Positions 52,254-60,732 are shown, counted from the stretch's first letter. The stretch is DNA of 64,000 nt from Streptomyces violaceusniger Tu 4113 (GCF_000147815.2 NC_015957.1:5642001-5706000), one strand, 5' to 3'. A program made the numbers and translations. The notes: generated by a model from the letters alone, not told the origin.

Positions 52254-54013
52254 TTCCGGCCTCCTTCGCCGATGCCGGTGGTGTCGGTGGTGCCGGGGGT
52301 TGTGCCCAGGGCGCCGGACCCGCCGGTGGCTCCCGCGGCCTCCGCCGCTTCCGCGGAGCGGTAGTGGGCGAGGGCCCGCAGCGCCAGGCCCGCCGCGATG
52401 CCGTCGTCGGCGTAGCGGGCACAGCCGCGGACGTACTCGTTGACCGGGCCCGGGGTCCAGCCGCCGTCCGCCCGCTGGGCGTCGACGAGCCATCGGGCCG
52501 CCGCCGCGACGGCAGGGTCGGCAGGGTTCAACCCGGCGGCCAGCAGCCCGCGCAGCGCCCAGGCGGTCTCCTCGACGGTGCCGGGCCGGGTGCCCTCGCC
52601 CGTGCTCCACGAGCCGTCGGGGTGCCGGGTGCGCAGCAGCCAGTCCCTGGCCCGGGCCGCCGCCCGGTGGTGTTCCCCGGTGCGGCCCGCCCGGCTGAGC
52701 GCCTCCAGCGCCGCGGCGGTGCCGGGGGTGCCGCCGCGGTACCACATGGCCTCGAACGATCCGTCGGGTCGCTGCCGGCCGAGCAGCCAGCGCACCGCCT
52801 TGGCCACGCGCGGGTCGTCGGCCCCGGCCCCGGAATCGAGCAGTGCGCCCACGACCTTGGCGGTCATCTGGGGGCAGGGCCCGAAGCCGCCCGGTTTGCT
52901 GTTCCGTACGGCGAGGCTCCAGGACCCGGCCCCGTCCTGGGTGGCGGTCAGCCACGCCAGCCCGGCGCGGACGTGGCGGTCGTCCGCGCCGCCGGGCAGC
53001 TTCAGCAGGATGGCGCTGGACTCGGCCGTCTCCAGGGCCATCGGCCAGCTCCGGGGGCTGGAGAACCCCCAGTAGCCGGCCGGGCAGCCGAGGGCGTCGA
53101 ACGGCTCGGGCTGCTGGTGGCGGTGGAGCATCTCGCGGGTGCCGATCAGCTGCGGGTCAGCCGCGTGACCGGCCTCGATCAGCGCGGCGGTGGCGAAGTT
53201 CGTCCAGGTCACGTCGAGGGGCATCAGATCCCAGGAGCCGTCGGGGTTCGCCGCCGAGCGGAGCCAGCGGGCGGCGGCGCGGACCAGGCCGGGCGCCTGG
53301 CCGGAGCGGGCGAGGCCCAGGCAGATGAGTCCGGTGAGCCAGGGGTCGGTGCTGAACCCGCCGGTGGCGCCCTCACGTTCGTAGGCGTCATGGACGATCG
53401 CCAGGGCCCTCGGCCGGGCCAGCCGGTCCAGGGCGCGGCCGGCCGGGCCGCGGCGGCGGTGGGCGGACTGGGCGAGCGCCTGGCTCGCGTAGATCGGCAG
53501 CCGCAGGCTCAGCAGGCGGCGGCTGAGGCCGGGGAAGAGCAGCAGTTCCAGGGGAAGCCGTCGCTGGGCACCCTCGTGGGGCAGTCCGGCGAAGGTGTGG
53601 AACTGGCGGATGAGGGCGGTCATCGCGGGTTCCGGGACGGCCCCGGAGCCGCCGAGCTCGTCGAACCGGGCCCGTGCGGCGTGTACGGCCGTCGCCGCCC
53701 GGCGGGGGGCGAGCAGGTGGAGCGCCGCGGCGGCGAGCGCGGTGGTGAGGGGTTCGGTGGGCACCCCGCGCATGGCCCAGCCGCCGTCGTCCCGCTGGGT
53801 CTCGCACAGCCAGGTGACACCGCGCTCGATGGTCTCGGCCGAGCCCTCCGGATCGGCGAAGTGGAGTGCGGTGAGGGCTCCGGCGGTGTTCAGCGGGGAG
53901 GCGTGGTGCGCGCCGAAGACGAAGGCGCCGTCGTCGCGCCGGTGGGCGAGGAGCGCCTCGGTACCGGCGGTGACGGCCGTGCCGACGCTCTCGGTCAAGG
54001 CGGAAGCGGGCAT
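52250..54013 (-). CDS. Squalene-cyclase-like repeat protein lacking the catalytic Asp motif
   Basis: A 587-residue alpha-toroid protein. Six QW-type repeats are visible (QRDDGGW, NPDGSW, QDGAGSW, QRPDGSF, RHPDGSW, QRADGGW), as in squalene-hopene or oxidosqualene cyclases. The segment KPGGFGPCPQMTAKVVGAL aligns by eye with the active-site strand that carries DxDD (SHC) or DCTAE (OSC). Here it reads QMTAK at 382-386, with Gln in place of Asp and Lys in place of Glu. It could be an atypical cyclase, a chaperone or a binding protein. It is preceded by UbiA and followed by the FAD monooxygenase. Confidence 0.8.
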   Translation of the reverse strand: MPASALTESVGTAVTAGTEALLAHRRDDGAFVFGAHHASPLNTAGALTALHFADPEGSAETIERGVTWLCETQRDDGGWAMRGVPTEPLTTALAAAALHLLAPRRAATAVHAARARFDELGGSGAVPEPAMTALIRQFHTFAGLPHEGAQRRLPLELLLFPGLSRRLLSLRLPIYASQALAQSAHRRRGPAGRALDRLARPRALAIVHDAYEREGATGGFSTDPWLTGLICLGLARSGQAPGLVRAAARWLRSAANPDGSWDLMPLDVTWTNFATAALIEAGHAADPQLIGTREMLHRHQQPEPFDALGCPAGYWGFSSPRSWPMALETAESSAILLKLPGGADDRHVRAGLAWLTATQDGAGSWSLAVRNSKPGGFGPCPQMTAKVVGALLDSGAGADDPRVAKAVRWLLGRQRPDGSFEAMWYRGGTPGTAAALEALSRAGRTGEHHRAAARARDWLLRTRHPDGSWSTGEGTRPGTVEETAWALRGLLAAGLNPADPAVAAAARWLVDAQRADGGWTPGPVNEYVRGCARYADDGIAAGLALRALAHYRSAEAAEAAGATGGSGALGTTPGTTDTTGIGEGGRK

Positions 54014-54048
54014 GGGAGCGGACCCTTCTGCTGGTGGCGCGCGGTGTT

Positions 54049-55047
54049 TCAGGGGCGTGGATCGGGGAGGGTGGGCCCGCCGTCGGCCAAGGGGGCGGGG
54101 AATTCATGCCGGGCCCGCATCCGGCTCTGGGTGATGACGCTGACCGTGAGGAGCGGCGTCAGCAGCGCCAGGGCTGGTGCCGTACCGGCGCCCCCGGCCA
54201 CCACCGCCGCGGCCAGCACCAGGCGTTCGGCGACGAGGACGGCGTGGGCGCGCAGGGCCAGCGCGGGGGCGAGGTGTCCGGGTGACCGCAGCAGCAGCCC
54301 GAAGGCGCCCGCGCCGCACAGCGCCGCCGCCGACAGCAGCACGAGATAGCCGGCCGTGTCCTTGGGCACCAGCCCGGTGGCGGCGCAGGCCACCGCCACG
54401 GCGCCCAGATACAGCGCGGCGGCGGTGTGGGTGGCGCGCCGGACGCCCTGGCGCACCGGCACGGTGGCGTAGCCGCCCTCGCGGTCGCCGTCGACGTCGC
54501 GGAGGGTGCCGACGAGGTTGGACGCGGTGTCATGGGCCAGGAAGACCAGGGCGAAGGGCAGCGCCCGCCACGGTGGCCACGGCTGGACGGCCATCGCGCC
54601 GAAGAGCACGGTGAGCGCGGTCAGCACGCCGCGTATGAGATTGCCCGACAGGCCACGTCCCTTGAGGACCCGGCTGTAGGCCACGATGCCCGCCATGGCG
54701 GCGGCGGCCACGGCCACGGCGCGCCAGTTGGCCCACAGGGCCAGCACGGCCACCGCGATGACGCAGCCGATGCCCGTGGCCACGGCGGCTCGTGGGCTCA
54801 ACCGGCCCGAGGGGATGGGGCGTTGGGGCTTGCTGAGCGCGTCGAGGTCACGGTCGTAGTAGTCGCCGAGATAGTGGCCGGCGACCCAGCCGAGGGTCGG
54901 CGCGGCCCAGGCCACCAGCAACTGCCCCGTGGTGGGGTGTGATCCGGCGAGAGTGGCTCCGGCGAGGCCGACCAGCCCGGGGTACCACAGGGTGTACGGG
55001 CGCCAGGTCTGCAGATGGGCCAGGAGTGCGGTGCGCGGGGCCGCCAC
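54049..55047 (-). CDS. UbiA-family prenyltransferase
   Basis: A 332-residue integral-membrane prenyltransferase with about nine hydrophobic helices. Both Asp-rich motifs are present: GDYYDRDLDALSKPQRPIPSG (first) and DVDGDREGGYATVPV (second). It should transfer a polyprenyl group, supplied by the adjacent synthase, to an aromatic, amino or lipid acceptor, or could itself act as a UbiA-type cyclase. The GTG start lies 4 bp after the synthase stop and there is no strong ribosome site, so translational coupling is likely. Confidence 0.88.
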   Translation of the reverse strand: MAAPRTALLAHLQTWRPYTLWYPGLVGLAGATLAGSHPTTGQLLVAWAAPTLGWVAGHYLGDYYDRDLDALSKPQRPIPSGRLSPRAAVATGIGCVIAVAVLALWANWRAVAVAAAAMAGIVAYSRVLKGRGLSGNLIRGVLTALTVLFGAMAVQPWPPWRALPFALVFLAHDTASNLVGTLRDVDGDREGGYATVPVRQGVRRATHTAAALYLGAVAVACAATGLVPKDTAGYLVLLSAAALCGAGAFGLLLRSPGHLAPALALRAHAVLVAERLVLAAAVVAGGAGTAPALALLTPLLTVSVITQSRMRARHEFPAPLADGGPTLPDPRP

Positions 55048-55051
55048 GGTG

Positions 55052-56080
55052 TCACCGGTCCCGGCTGACCGACAGATCGGCCACCGCCGCGAGCACGGCG
55101 GTGGCCCGGGAGCGGGGCAGCTCCGCCAGACAGGACGTGGCCCGGTCCGCCTGTGCGGTGGCCTGGTCCCGCGCGGCGTCGAGCGCGCCGGTCGTCTCCA
55201 GCAGTTCGTGCACCGTCCGCAGGGCGTCGGCGGCGGGCAGGGCGCCGCCGAGCGCCGCCTCCAGCCGGGCGCGGCCCGGGGCGCCGGCCATGGCGTGGCA
55301 GAGCAGGACGGGGAAGGTGGGCCGGGCGGCCGCGATGTCGCTGAGGGCGGACTTGCCGGTGGTGCGGGGGTCGCTGGTGTACGGCAGCAGGTCGTCGTGC
55401 ATCTGGAAGGCAAGCCCCAGATGTTCGGCATAGGCGGTGAGCGCGTGCTGCTGGGCGGGACTTCCGCCGCCCAGGATCGCCCCGCCCCGGCAGGCGGCCC
55501 GGAACAGCGCCCCGGTCTTCAGGGAGCTCATGGTGAGATACCGGTCGAGTCCGCAGCCGAGGTCGCCGCGGAGTTCGCCCTCCATCGACTGGCCGCGGCA
55601 CAGGTCGACGCCGGCCCGGGCGAAGACCCGCACGGCGCCGAGGACCCGGCCCGGCGGCAGCCCGCCGGCCTCTTCGGCGCCGTCGGTGAGCACGCCGAAC
55701 ATGCCCAGCATCAGGGCGTCCCCGGTGACGATGGCGTCGGCGGTGCCGTAGCGCGCCACGACGGACGGACGGCCCCGCCGCGTCGCGTCGCCGTCGATGA
55801 CATCGTCGTGGACAAGGGATCCCACATGGAGGTACTCCACGCTCAGCGCGGCCGGGACGACGGCCGGTCCGCCGCCGCCCACCGCCTCGGCCGACTCCAT
55901 GAGCAGCAGCGGGCGCAGCAGCTTTCCCGCCGGGAGCAGGGCGTACCGGGAGATCTGGTGGAGGCGTTCGGCCTCCGGCGGCCAGCGCCGGTCGAGCTCG
56001 CGCAGCAGGAGCTCCATGGTCGGTGCGGCCTCCGCCAGCGGGTCGGCCACATCGGTGACCGCGACGTCGGGCGGCGTCAT
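55052..56080 (-). CDS. Polyprenyl diphosphate synthase (trans-type)
   Basis: A 342-residue head-to-tail isoprenyl diphosphate synthase. The first Asp-rich motif is HDDVIDGDATRRGRPSV; the second is reduced to MHDDLLPYTSDPRTTGKS, with the fifth Asp replaced, as also seen in some actinobacterial enzymes. GKLLRP near residue 52 and FQMHDD are conserved. The chain length (C15, C20 or longer) cannot be read reliably. It overlaps the aminotransferase stop (ATGA) and precedes UbiA, so its product is likely the UbiA donor. Confidence 0.9.
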   Translation of the reverse strand: MTPPDVAVTDVADPLAEAAPTMELLLRELDRRWPPEAERLHQISRYALLPAGKLLRPLLLMESAEAVGGGGPAVVPAALSVEYLHVGSLVHDDVIDGDATRRGRPSVVARYGTADAIVTGDALMLGMFGVLTDGAEEAGGLPPGRVLGAVRVFARAGVDLCRGQSMEGELRGDLGCGLDRYLTMSSLKTGALFRAACRGGAILGGGSPAQQHALTAYAEHLGLAFQMHDDLLPYTSDPRTTGKSALSDIAAARPTFPVLLCHAMAGAPGRARLEAALGGALPAADALRTVHELLETTGALDAARDQATAQADRATSCLAELPRSRATAVLAAVADLSVSRDR

Positions 56081-57096
56081 ACGGACGCCTCCCGGTACTT
56101 CCCGGCGAGCTCCGCGAACGCCTGGTTGGCGGCGGGCTCGGCGACGGTCACCCGTACCCCTTCGCCCGGTTTGCCGCACACCACCACGCCGTGGTCCGCG
56201 CAGAACTGGGTGAAGCGCTCCACACCGGAGGTCATGGGCAGCCACAGGAAGTTGCCCTGGCTCGCGGGCGCCTCCCAGCCCTGGTCGAGCAGGGTCCGAT
56301 GGAGCCGGTCGCGCTCCTCGGCGGTCTCGGCGCACTGCCGGAGCACCTGCTCCTGGGCGCCGAGCGCGGCGATGGCGGCCTCCTGCGCCACGGCGCTCAC
56401 CCGGTAGAAGGGCAGCACCGAGCGGAGCGGGGCGAGCACGGGCTCATGTGCCACGAGATAGCCCACCCGCAGGCTGAGCAGCCCGTACGACTTGGAGAAC
56501 GTCCGCACCACACAGACCCGTTCATCGGCGCGGTGCAGTGCGATGCCGTCGGCGACGGCGCCGGGATCGGCGAAGTCCCGGTAGGCCTCGTCGATGACGA
56601 CCGTGACATGCGCGGGGAGCCGCTCGAGGAAGCGCAGGATGCGCTCCTGGTCCAGCGCGGTGCCGGTGGGGTTGTTGGGGGTGCACAGCAGGACCATGCG
56701 GGTGCGGTCGGTGACGGCGTCGGCCATCGCCTTCAGATCGTGGTCGTATCCGGTGAGCGGCACCCGGACGGTGGTGGATCCGGCGTTGGCCGCCATCATC
56801 GGGTACGCCTCCCACGAGGGCCAGGCGTGCACCGTGTCCGTATCCGGTCCGGTGAGGGTGGAGAACAACTGCTGGAGCAGCGCGCCGGAACCCGGTCCGG
56901 CCAGCACATGTTCCGGGCGCACTCCCAGATGTCCGGCGAGGGCCTGACAGAGCCCGGTGCCGAGGGCATCCAGGGTACGGTGAGCGGTCCGCGCGGTGCG
57001 CAGGACGGCGTCCACCACTTCGGGGAGCGGGGGGTGAACGGTTTCGTTGAGCGACATCTGGTGGAAGGGATTGTTCTCCGCGACCACCGGAGTCAT
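56077..57096 (-). CDS. HisC-type aminotransferase (class I/II PLP enzyme)
   Basis: A 339-residue histidinol-phosphate aminotransferase-like enzyme: AGPGSGALLQQLF, CTPNNPTGT, VIDEAYRDFAD and FSKSYGLLSLRVGYL, with the PLP Lys in SKS. It is probably not for histidine synthesis, since it heads a terpenoid-type operon. It might supply an amine or an aromatic keto acid. The start is uncertain among ATGs at 57096, 57117 and 57135; none has a strong ribosome site, and 57096 sits closest to the family N-terminus. Confidence 0.85.
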   Translation of the reverse strand: MTPVVAENNPFHQMSLNETVHPPLPEVVDAVLRTARTAHRTLDALGTGLCQALAGHLGVRPEHVLAGPGSGALLQQLFSTLTGPDTDTVHAWPSWEAYPMMAANAGSTTVRVPLTGYDHDLKAMADAVTDRTRMVLLCTPNNPTGTALDQERILRFLERLPAHVTVVIDEAYRDFADPGAVADGIALHRADERVCVVRTFSKSYGLLSLRVGYLVAHEPVLAPLRSVLPFYRVSAVAQEAAIAALGAQEQVLRQCAETAEERDRLHRTLLDQGWEAPASQGNFLWLPMTSGVERFTQFCADHGVVVCGKPGEGVRVTVAEPAANQAFAELAGKYREASV

Positions 57097-57368
57097 GCGA
57101 TTCCAGCCATCATGCATCGGGCACCATCCATCCATTCCAGCGGGGGATTCGGGCGGAGGGAGGAAAGTCACCGCGCCCGGGTCCCCTTGCCGGTCCGGCC
57201 GGATCGGTGGGGAGGAAACCGTTGTGGGCGGGCTGTGACCGTACGGGCAGCCAGTGCGGGTGGGGCCGTGTCCGATCGGTCAGATCAATGAGCGGGTGCG
57301 GGCGAAATCCGTCACCATGATTTTGACGGTCTCTCGATCACGCGTCCAATTAGAGTCTTACGGGAATT

Positions 57369-57385
57369 GATAAACGATTTTTATC
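57369..57385. promoter_or_regulatory. LysR-type box GAT-N11-ATC upstream of the LysR gene
   Basis: GATAAACGATTTTTATC is a palindromic T-N11-A site 8 nt before the preferred GTG start of the LysR gene. The surrounding sequence is A/T-rich compared with the window. The 57097-57368 gap to the divergent operon holds no other clear element apart from a possible TTGACG at 57323. Confidence 0.65.
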
Positions 57386-57393
57386 GTCCTGTA

Positions 57394-58320
57394 GTGATCG
57401 ATCTTCGCCAGCTCACCGTACTCGCTGAGGTCTGTCGCGCCGGCTCGTACAGCGCCGCGGCGGACCGTCTCGGTTACACCCAACCGGCCATCAGCTATCA
57501 CATGCGCGCGCTGGAACGTGCCGTGGGCGTGCCGCTCACGGTCAAGGCGGGACGGGGGGTACGGCTCACGCCCGCGGGCCACAGACTCGCCGAGCGCGCC
57601 CAGGACGTGCTGGCCGGGCTGCGGGATGTGGAGAACGAGTTCGAGGCGCTCGCCGCGCGCACCCGTGGCCGGGTGCGGATGTCCTCGGTGCAGAGCGTCT
57701 GTGTCGCCGTGCTGCCCGCGGCGCTGGCCAGGCTGGGCGCCTCCCGTATCGAGGTGGAGGTGGAGCTGGGCCAGACCGACTCCCATGACGCGTACCGGCT
57801 GCTGGACGCGGGCGAGACCGATCTGGCGATCGTCGCCGACGATGAGACGGGCGACGCCTCGGGGACCGCACACAGCCCGCTGCGCCGGGTCCCGCTGCTG
57901 GTCGACCGCCGCCATGTGCTGCTGCCGCGCGGCCATGCGCTCGCGGGGCGGCGCAGCGTCGGCCTCGCCGATCTGTCGCGGGAGCGGTGGATCCTGGAGC
58001 GGGACCGCGAGCGGCTGCTGCGGCGCTGCGCGGAGGCGGGGTTCGAGCCGCGGGTGGTGACCACGACTGATGACCAGGCGACGACTCTCGGCCTGGTGGG
58101 CGACGGGGTGGGCATCGCCCTGATGGACGGCCTCGGGCTGCTCCCCCGGCCCGATCCGCGGGTCGAGCCGCGTCCGCTGGACGACTGGCCACGGCGCCAT
58201 GTCTGCGCGCTGCTGCGGCCGGAAGCGGCGCGGGTGCCCGCGGTGGCCGCCTTGCTGGAGGCGCTGCGGGCGGTGGCCGTCGAGCAGTCGGGGGAGGTCG
58301 CCGAGGCGGCGACGGCCTGA
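57394..58320 (+). CDS. LysR-family transcriptional regulator
   Basis: A 308-residue regulator. The N-terminal HTH reads LRQLTVLAEVCRAGSYSAAADRLGYTQPAISYHMRALE; the effector domain follows, with IALMDGLGLLP near its end. The GTG at 57394 is preferred over the TTG at 57367 because LysR proteins start with DLRQL and the T-N11-A box lies between them. It is divergent from the six-gene terpenoid-like operon and is the natural candidate regulator of it. Confidence 0.9.
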   Translation: MIDLRQLTVLAEVCRAGSYSAAADRLGYTQPAISYHMRALERAVGVPLTVKAGRGVRLTPAGHRLAERAQDVLAGLRDVENEFEALAARTRGRVRMSSVQSVCVAVLPAALARLGASRIEVEVELGQTDSHDAYRLLDAGETDLAIVADDETGDASGTAHSPLRRVPLLVDRRHVLLPRGHALAGRRSVGLADLSRERWILERDRERLLRRCAEAGFEPRVVTTTDDQATTLGLVGDGVGIALMDGLGLLPRPDPRVEPRPLDDWPRRHVCALLRPEAARVPAVAALLEALRAVAVEQSGEVAEAATA

Positions 58321-58434
58321 CGCCGGAGCTAGCCCGTCCCGACGCCGGAGCAATCTCATCCACGCGCCGGAGCTAGCCCATCCGCATACCGGATCTACCT
58401 CATCCGCACACCGGAGCGGCTATCTCATCCGGCG
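58320..58434. repeat. About five imperfect 22-bp tandem repeats
   Basis: The core GCCGGAGCTAGCCCATCC recurs with changes at about 22-bp spacing (CGCCGGAGCTAGCCCGTCC, GCCGGAGCAATCTCATCC, ACCGGATCTACCTCATCC, ACCGGAGCGGCTATCTCATCC). It fills the convergent gap between the LysR and sulfotransferase genes and slightly overlaps the latter's 3' end. Confidence 0.65.
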
Positions 58435-59432
58435 CCGGCCAGGCTCAGGGCCCGGGCGCCGGGGGCGCAGCTCTCGCGGAGGGCGGCCAGTTCGGTGGGC
58501 GACAGGGTCGCGGCCGCCGTGCCCCGGCGGTCGCCGTCGAGCAGGGCGCTTCCGGCCGCCAGCCACTCCGGGAGGGGTTTCACGCCGAGGTGGTGGGCCA
58601 GCCGGGTGAGCTCGCGCTCGGGCGCGTCGAGCAGGCTCTCGTACGACAGGGACATCCGGATCGCGGCCGGGAGCTGGGACAGATGCGCCAGCCCCTCCAC
58701 GATCGTGTGCGACCACAACCGGCCGAACTCGGCGACAGGTACGGTCCGTTCGTACAGCGGACGCAGATCGGCGTCATCGTCGCTGAGCAGCGCGTCGAGA
58801 CCGGCCGGAAGGTCCTCGGTGGCCTCGGCGCGCTCCGCCATCAACTGGATCAGCCGGAATCCGGGGTGGCGGCTCATGGAGAGCGCGCAGTCGGCGCCGT
58901 CCCGGTGCAGGTGGACGAACCGGGCCTCGGGAAAGACCTCCCTCAGCCGGGGCACCGACCGCAGCGAGTAGCCGGAACGCTCCACGATGGCCCGCCCGCC
59001 GAACCGCTCCCCCAGCAGGTCGAACAGCGCTCGGTAGTGATCGGCCACCGGGGCGGCGGGCCGCCGGGACAGCTCCGGCTCCAGCGCGTCGAACAGCGCG
59101 TCGGGGTCGTCGGTGAAATGCGGCAGCGTCATCATGCACAGAGCCGGAATGCCTCCGCCCGCCACCGAGAACCGCCCCTTGACATGCGGATACCGGTACT
59201 CCGGCAGCGGAATGCCGTCGCGGATGACGCGGTTGGCGAACGACCGCGGAGTGGCGAGGATCCGCCAGAACTCCGTTCCGGTCAGCGGCGCCTCGGGAAG
59301 CGCGTCCGGCTCCAGTGCGGCGATCAGCTCGCTCACGCTGAGCAGATCCGGGTGCAGCCGCAGGACGCGGGACAGAGCGGTCGAACCGCATCGTCCGGTC
59401 CCCACGACGAAGGTCAGCGGCCGTAACGTCAC
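58425..59432 (-). CDS. Sulfotransferase family protein
   Basis: A 335-residue PAPS-dependent sulfotransferase. The 5'-phosphosulfate loop is VVGTGRCGSTALSRVL (9-24), and the 3'-phosphate-binding region is IVERSGYSLRSVPRLREVFPEARFVHLHRDGADCALSMSR given here only by its key residues Arg and Ser of HRDGADCALSMSR. A start GTG is at 59432. It lies beyond the LysR gene on the same strand as the terpenoid-like operon and might be a tailoring enzyme for its product, although it is not in the same transcript. Confidence 0.88.
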   Translation of the reverse strand: MTLRPLTFVVGTGRCGSTALSRVLRLHPDLLSVSELIAALEPDALPEAPLTGTEFWRILATPRSFANRVIRDGIPLPEYRYPHVKGRFSVAGGGIPALCMMTLPHFTDDPDALFDALEPELSRRPAAPVADHYRALFDLLGERFGGRAIVERSGYSLRSVPRLREVFPEARFVHLHRDGADCALSMSRHPGFRLIQLMAERAEATEDLPAGLDALLSDDDADLRPLYERTVPVAEFGRLWSHTIVEGLAHLSQLPAAIRMSLSYESLLDAPERELTRLAHHLGVKPLPEWLAAGSALLDGDRRGTAAATLSPTELAALRESCAPGARALSLAGAG

Positions 59433-59512
59433 CCCAGGTGCCCCTTCCGTCTCGACAGCTACCGCCCTTCTCTACCCATCGCCGCCACCGCGCATCCCCG
59501 GCCACTTTCGTC

Positions 59513-59584
59513 GTCACGGATGGGCCCGCCGTCACGGGTGGGTCCGCCGTCACGGGTGGGTCCGCCGTCACGGGTGGGGTCCGC
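59513..59584. repeat. Four 18-bp tandem repeats (GTCACGGGTGGGTCCGCC)
   Basis: Copies start at 59513, 59531, 59549 and 59567; copies 2 and 3 are identical, and the outer two differ slightly. It lies in the 278-bp gap upstream of the EEP-family gene. No ribosome site or start supports a coding interpretation. Confidence 0.8.
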
Positions 59585-59710
59585 CCGCGCTCTTGAGGTC
59601 GGCTCTGCGTGACCGTACGTTCCACCGGACGGCCACCGCAGGACACACCCCCCACACCGCGGGGTCCGACACTGGGTCCGTCACCGCACCTTCAAGACCT
59701 TGGAGGAGCC

Positions 59711-60622
59711 ATGCCCGCACCTGTGTTCAGCCGCCGTCACGGTATGCGCGTCGCGGCCGCGGCGGCCGCCGCGCTTCCGCTCGCCTCCCAGCCGCAGTAC
59801 GTGGCCACGGCGGTCCCCGCCGCCCCGGTCGCCCCCGCCGACGGTTCGCGGCTGGCCGTCATGACGTTCAACCTGCGCTACGCCGGCGACAGCGAGCCCA
59901 ACTCCTGGGGCCGGCGCCGCCCGGTCATGCGGGAGCTGCTGCGCCGGGCCCGGCCCCATCTGCTGGGCACTCAGGAGGGGCTGTACGGCCAGCTCCGTGA
60001 TATCGCCCACGACCTCGGACAGCGCTACGCGTGGATCGGCACCGGGCGGATGGGGGGCAGCCGTGACGAGTTCATGGCCGTCTTCTACGACACCGGGCGG
60101 CTCGAGCCCGTGGAGTACGACCACTTCTGGCTGTCCGACACCCCGAATGTGATCGGCTCCAACACCTGGGGCGGGGCCGTGGTCCGGATGGTCACCTGGG
60201 TGCGCTTCCACGACCGGCGGACCGGCGAGGAGTTCTACGCCCTCAACACCCATCTGGACCACCGCAGCCAGAACGCCCGTGACCACGCCGCCGCTCTGAT
60301 CACCGAGCGGCTCGGCGGGCTGGACTCCGCGCTCCCCCGCATCGTGACCGGCGACTTCAATGTGGCGGCCCATGGCAACCCGGTCTACGACGCGATGCTG
60401 CACGGCGGCACGCTGGTGGACTCGTGGGACACCGCCGAGCGGCGCGGCCCGCTGTACGGGACGTTCCACGGCTTTGGCCCGCTGGTCCCGGACGGCGACC
60501 GGATCGACTGGATCCTGACCTCACCCGGTGTGCGCACCCACCACGCCGTCATCGACACCTACTCCGGGGACGGCCAGTACCCCAGCGACCATCTGCCGGT
60601 GCGGACCGTCCTGGAGCTGTGA
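59711..60622 (+). CDS. Exported endonuclease/exonuclease/phosphatase (EEP) family protein
   Basis: A 303-residue DNase I-like fold hydrolase. The N-terminus FSRRHGMRVAAAAAAALPLAS is a Tat-like signal. Metal and catalytic motifs are MTFNLRY, GTQEG (Glu), NTHLDH (Asp, His), TGDFN (Asp, Asn), DRIDWIL and SDHLPV (terminal Asp-His). It could hydrolyse nucleic acid, a phospholipid or a sugar phosphate outside the cell. The ribosome site GGAGGAG immediately precedes the ATG. It is convergent with the MFS gene. Confidence 0.9.
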   Translation: MPAPVFSRRHGMRVAAAAAAALPLASQPQYVATAVPAAPVAPADGSRLAVMTFNLRYAGDSEPNSWGRRRPVMRELLRRARPHLLGTQEGLYGQLRDIAHDLGQRYAWIGTGRMGGSRDEFMAVFYDTGRLEPVEYDHFWLSDTPNVIGSNTWGGAVVRMVTWVRFHDRRTGEEFYALNTHLDHRSQNARDHAAALITERLGGLDSALPRIVTGDFNVAAHGNPVYDAMLHGGTLVDSWDTAERRGPLYGTFHGFGPLVPDGDRIDWILTSPGVRTHHAVIDTYSGDGQYPSDHLPVRTVLEL

Positions 60623-60657
60623 CGCGAGGCGCCCGCGCCGAATGCCGTGATGCCGTC

Positions 60658-60682
60658 GATCCGCTCCCCCTGGGGGCGGATC
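60658..60682. terminator. Bulged hairpin terminator
   Basis: GATCCG and CCCC pair with GGGG and CGGATC, with a 2-nt bulge and a short loop, between the convergent EEP and MFS genes. An 8-bp inverted repeat CCGAATGC/GCATTCGG (60638 and 60716) surrounds it. Confidence 0.6.
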
Positions 60683-60732
60683 GAGCGGTTCGCCGCGCCG
60701 CGCGCCGTCCCCGCCGCATTCGGAGTGCCTGC

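Noticed and set aside
55052..56080. Second Asp-rich motif of the polyprenyl synthase (DDLLPYTSD) as a catalytic defect
   Set aside because: A missing fifth Asp at this motif is also seen in other actinobacterial synthases, so it does not by itself argue for inactivity.
57367..57393. TTG at 57367 as the LysR start
   Set aside because: The T-N11-A box lies inside that extension and LysR proteins normally begin DLRQL; GTG 57394 fits better.
59513..59584. CRISPR-like array
   Set aside because: The 18-bp units are directly adjacent without spacers; this is a minisatellite, not CRISPR. The same holds for 6323-6489, 35416-35498 and 58320-58434.
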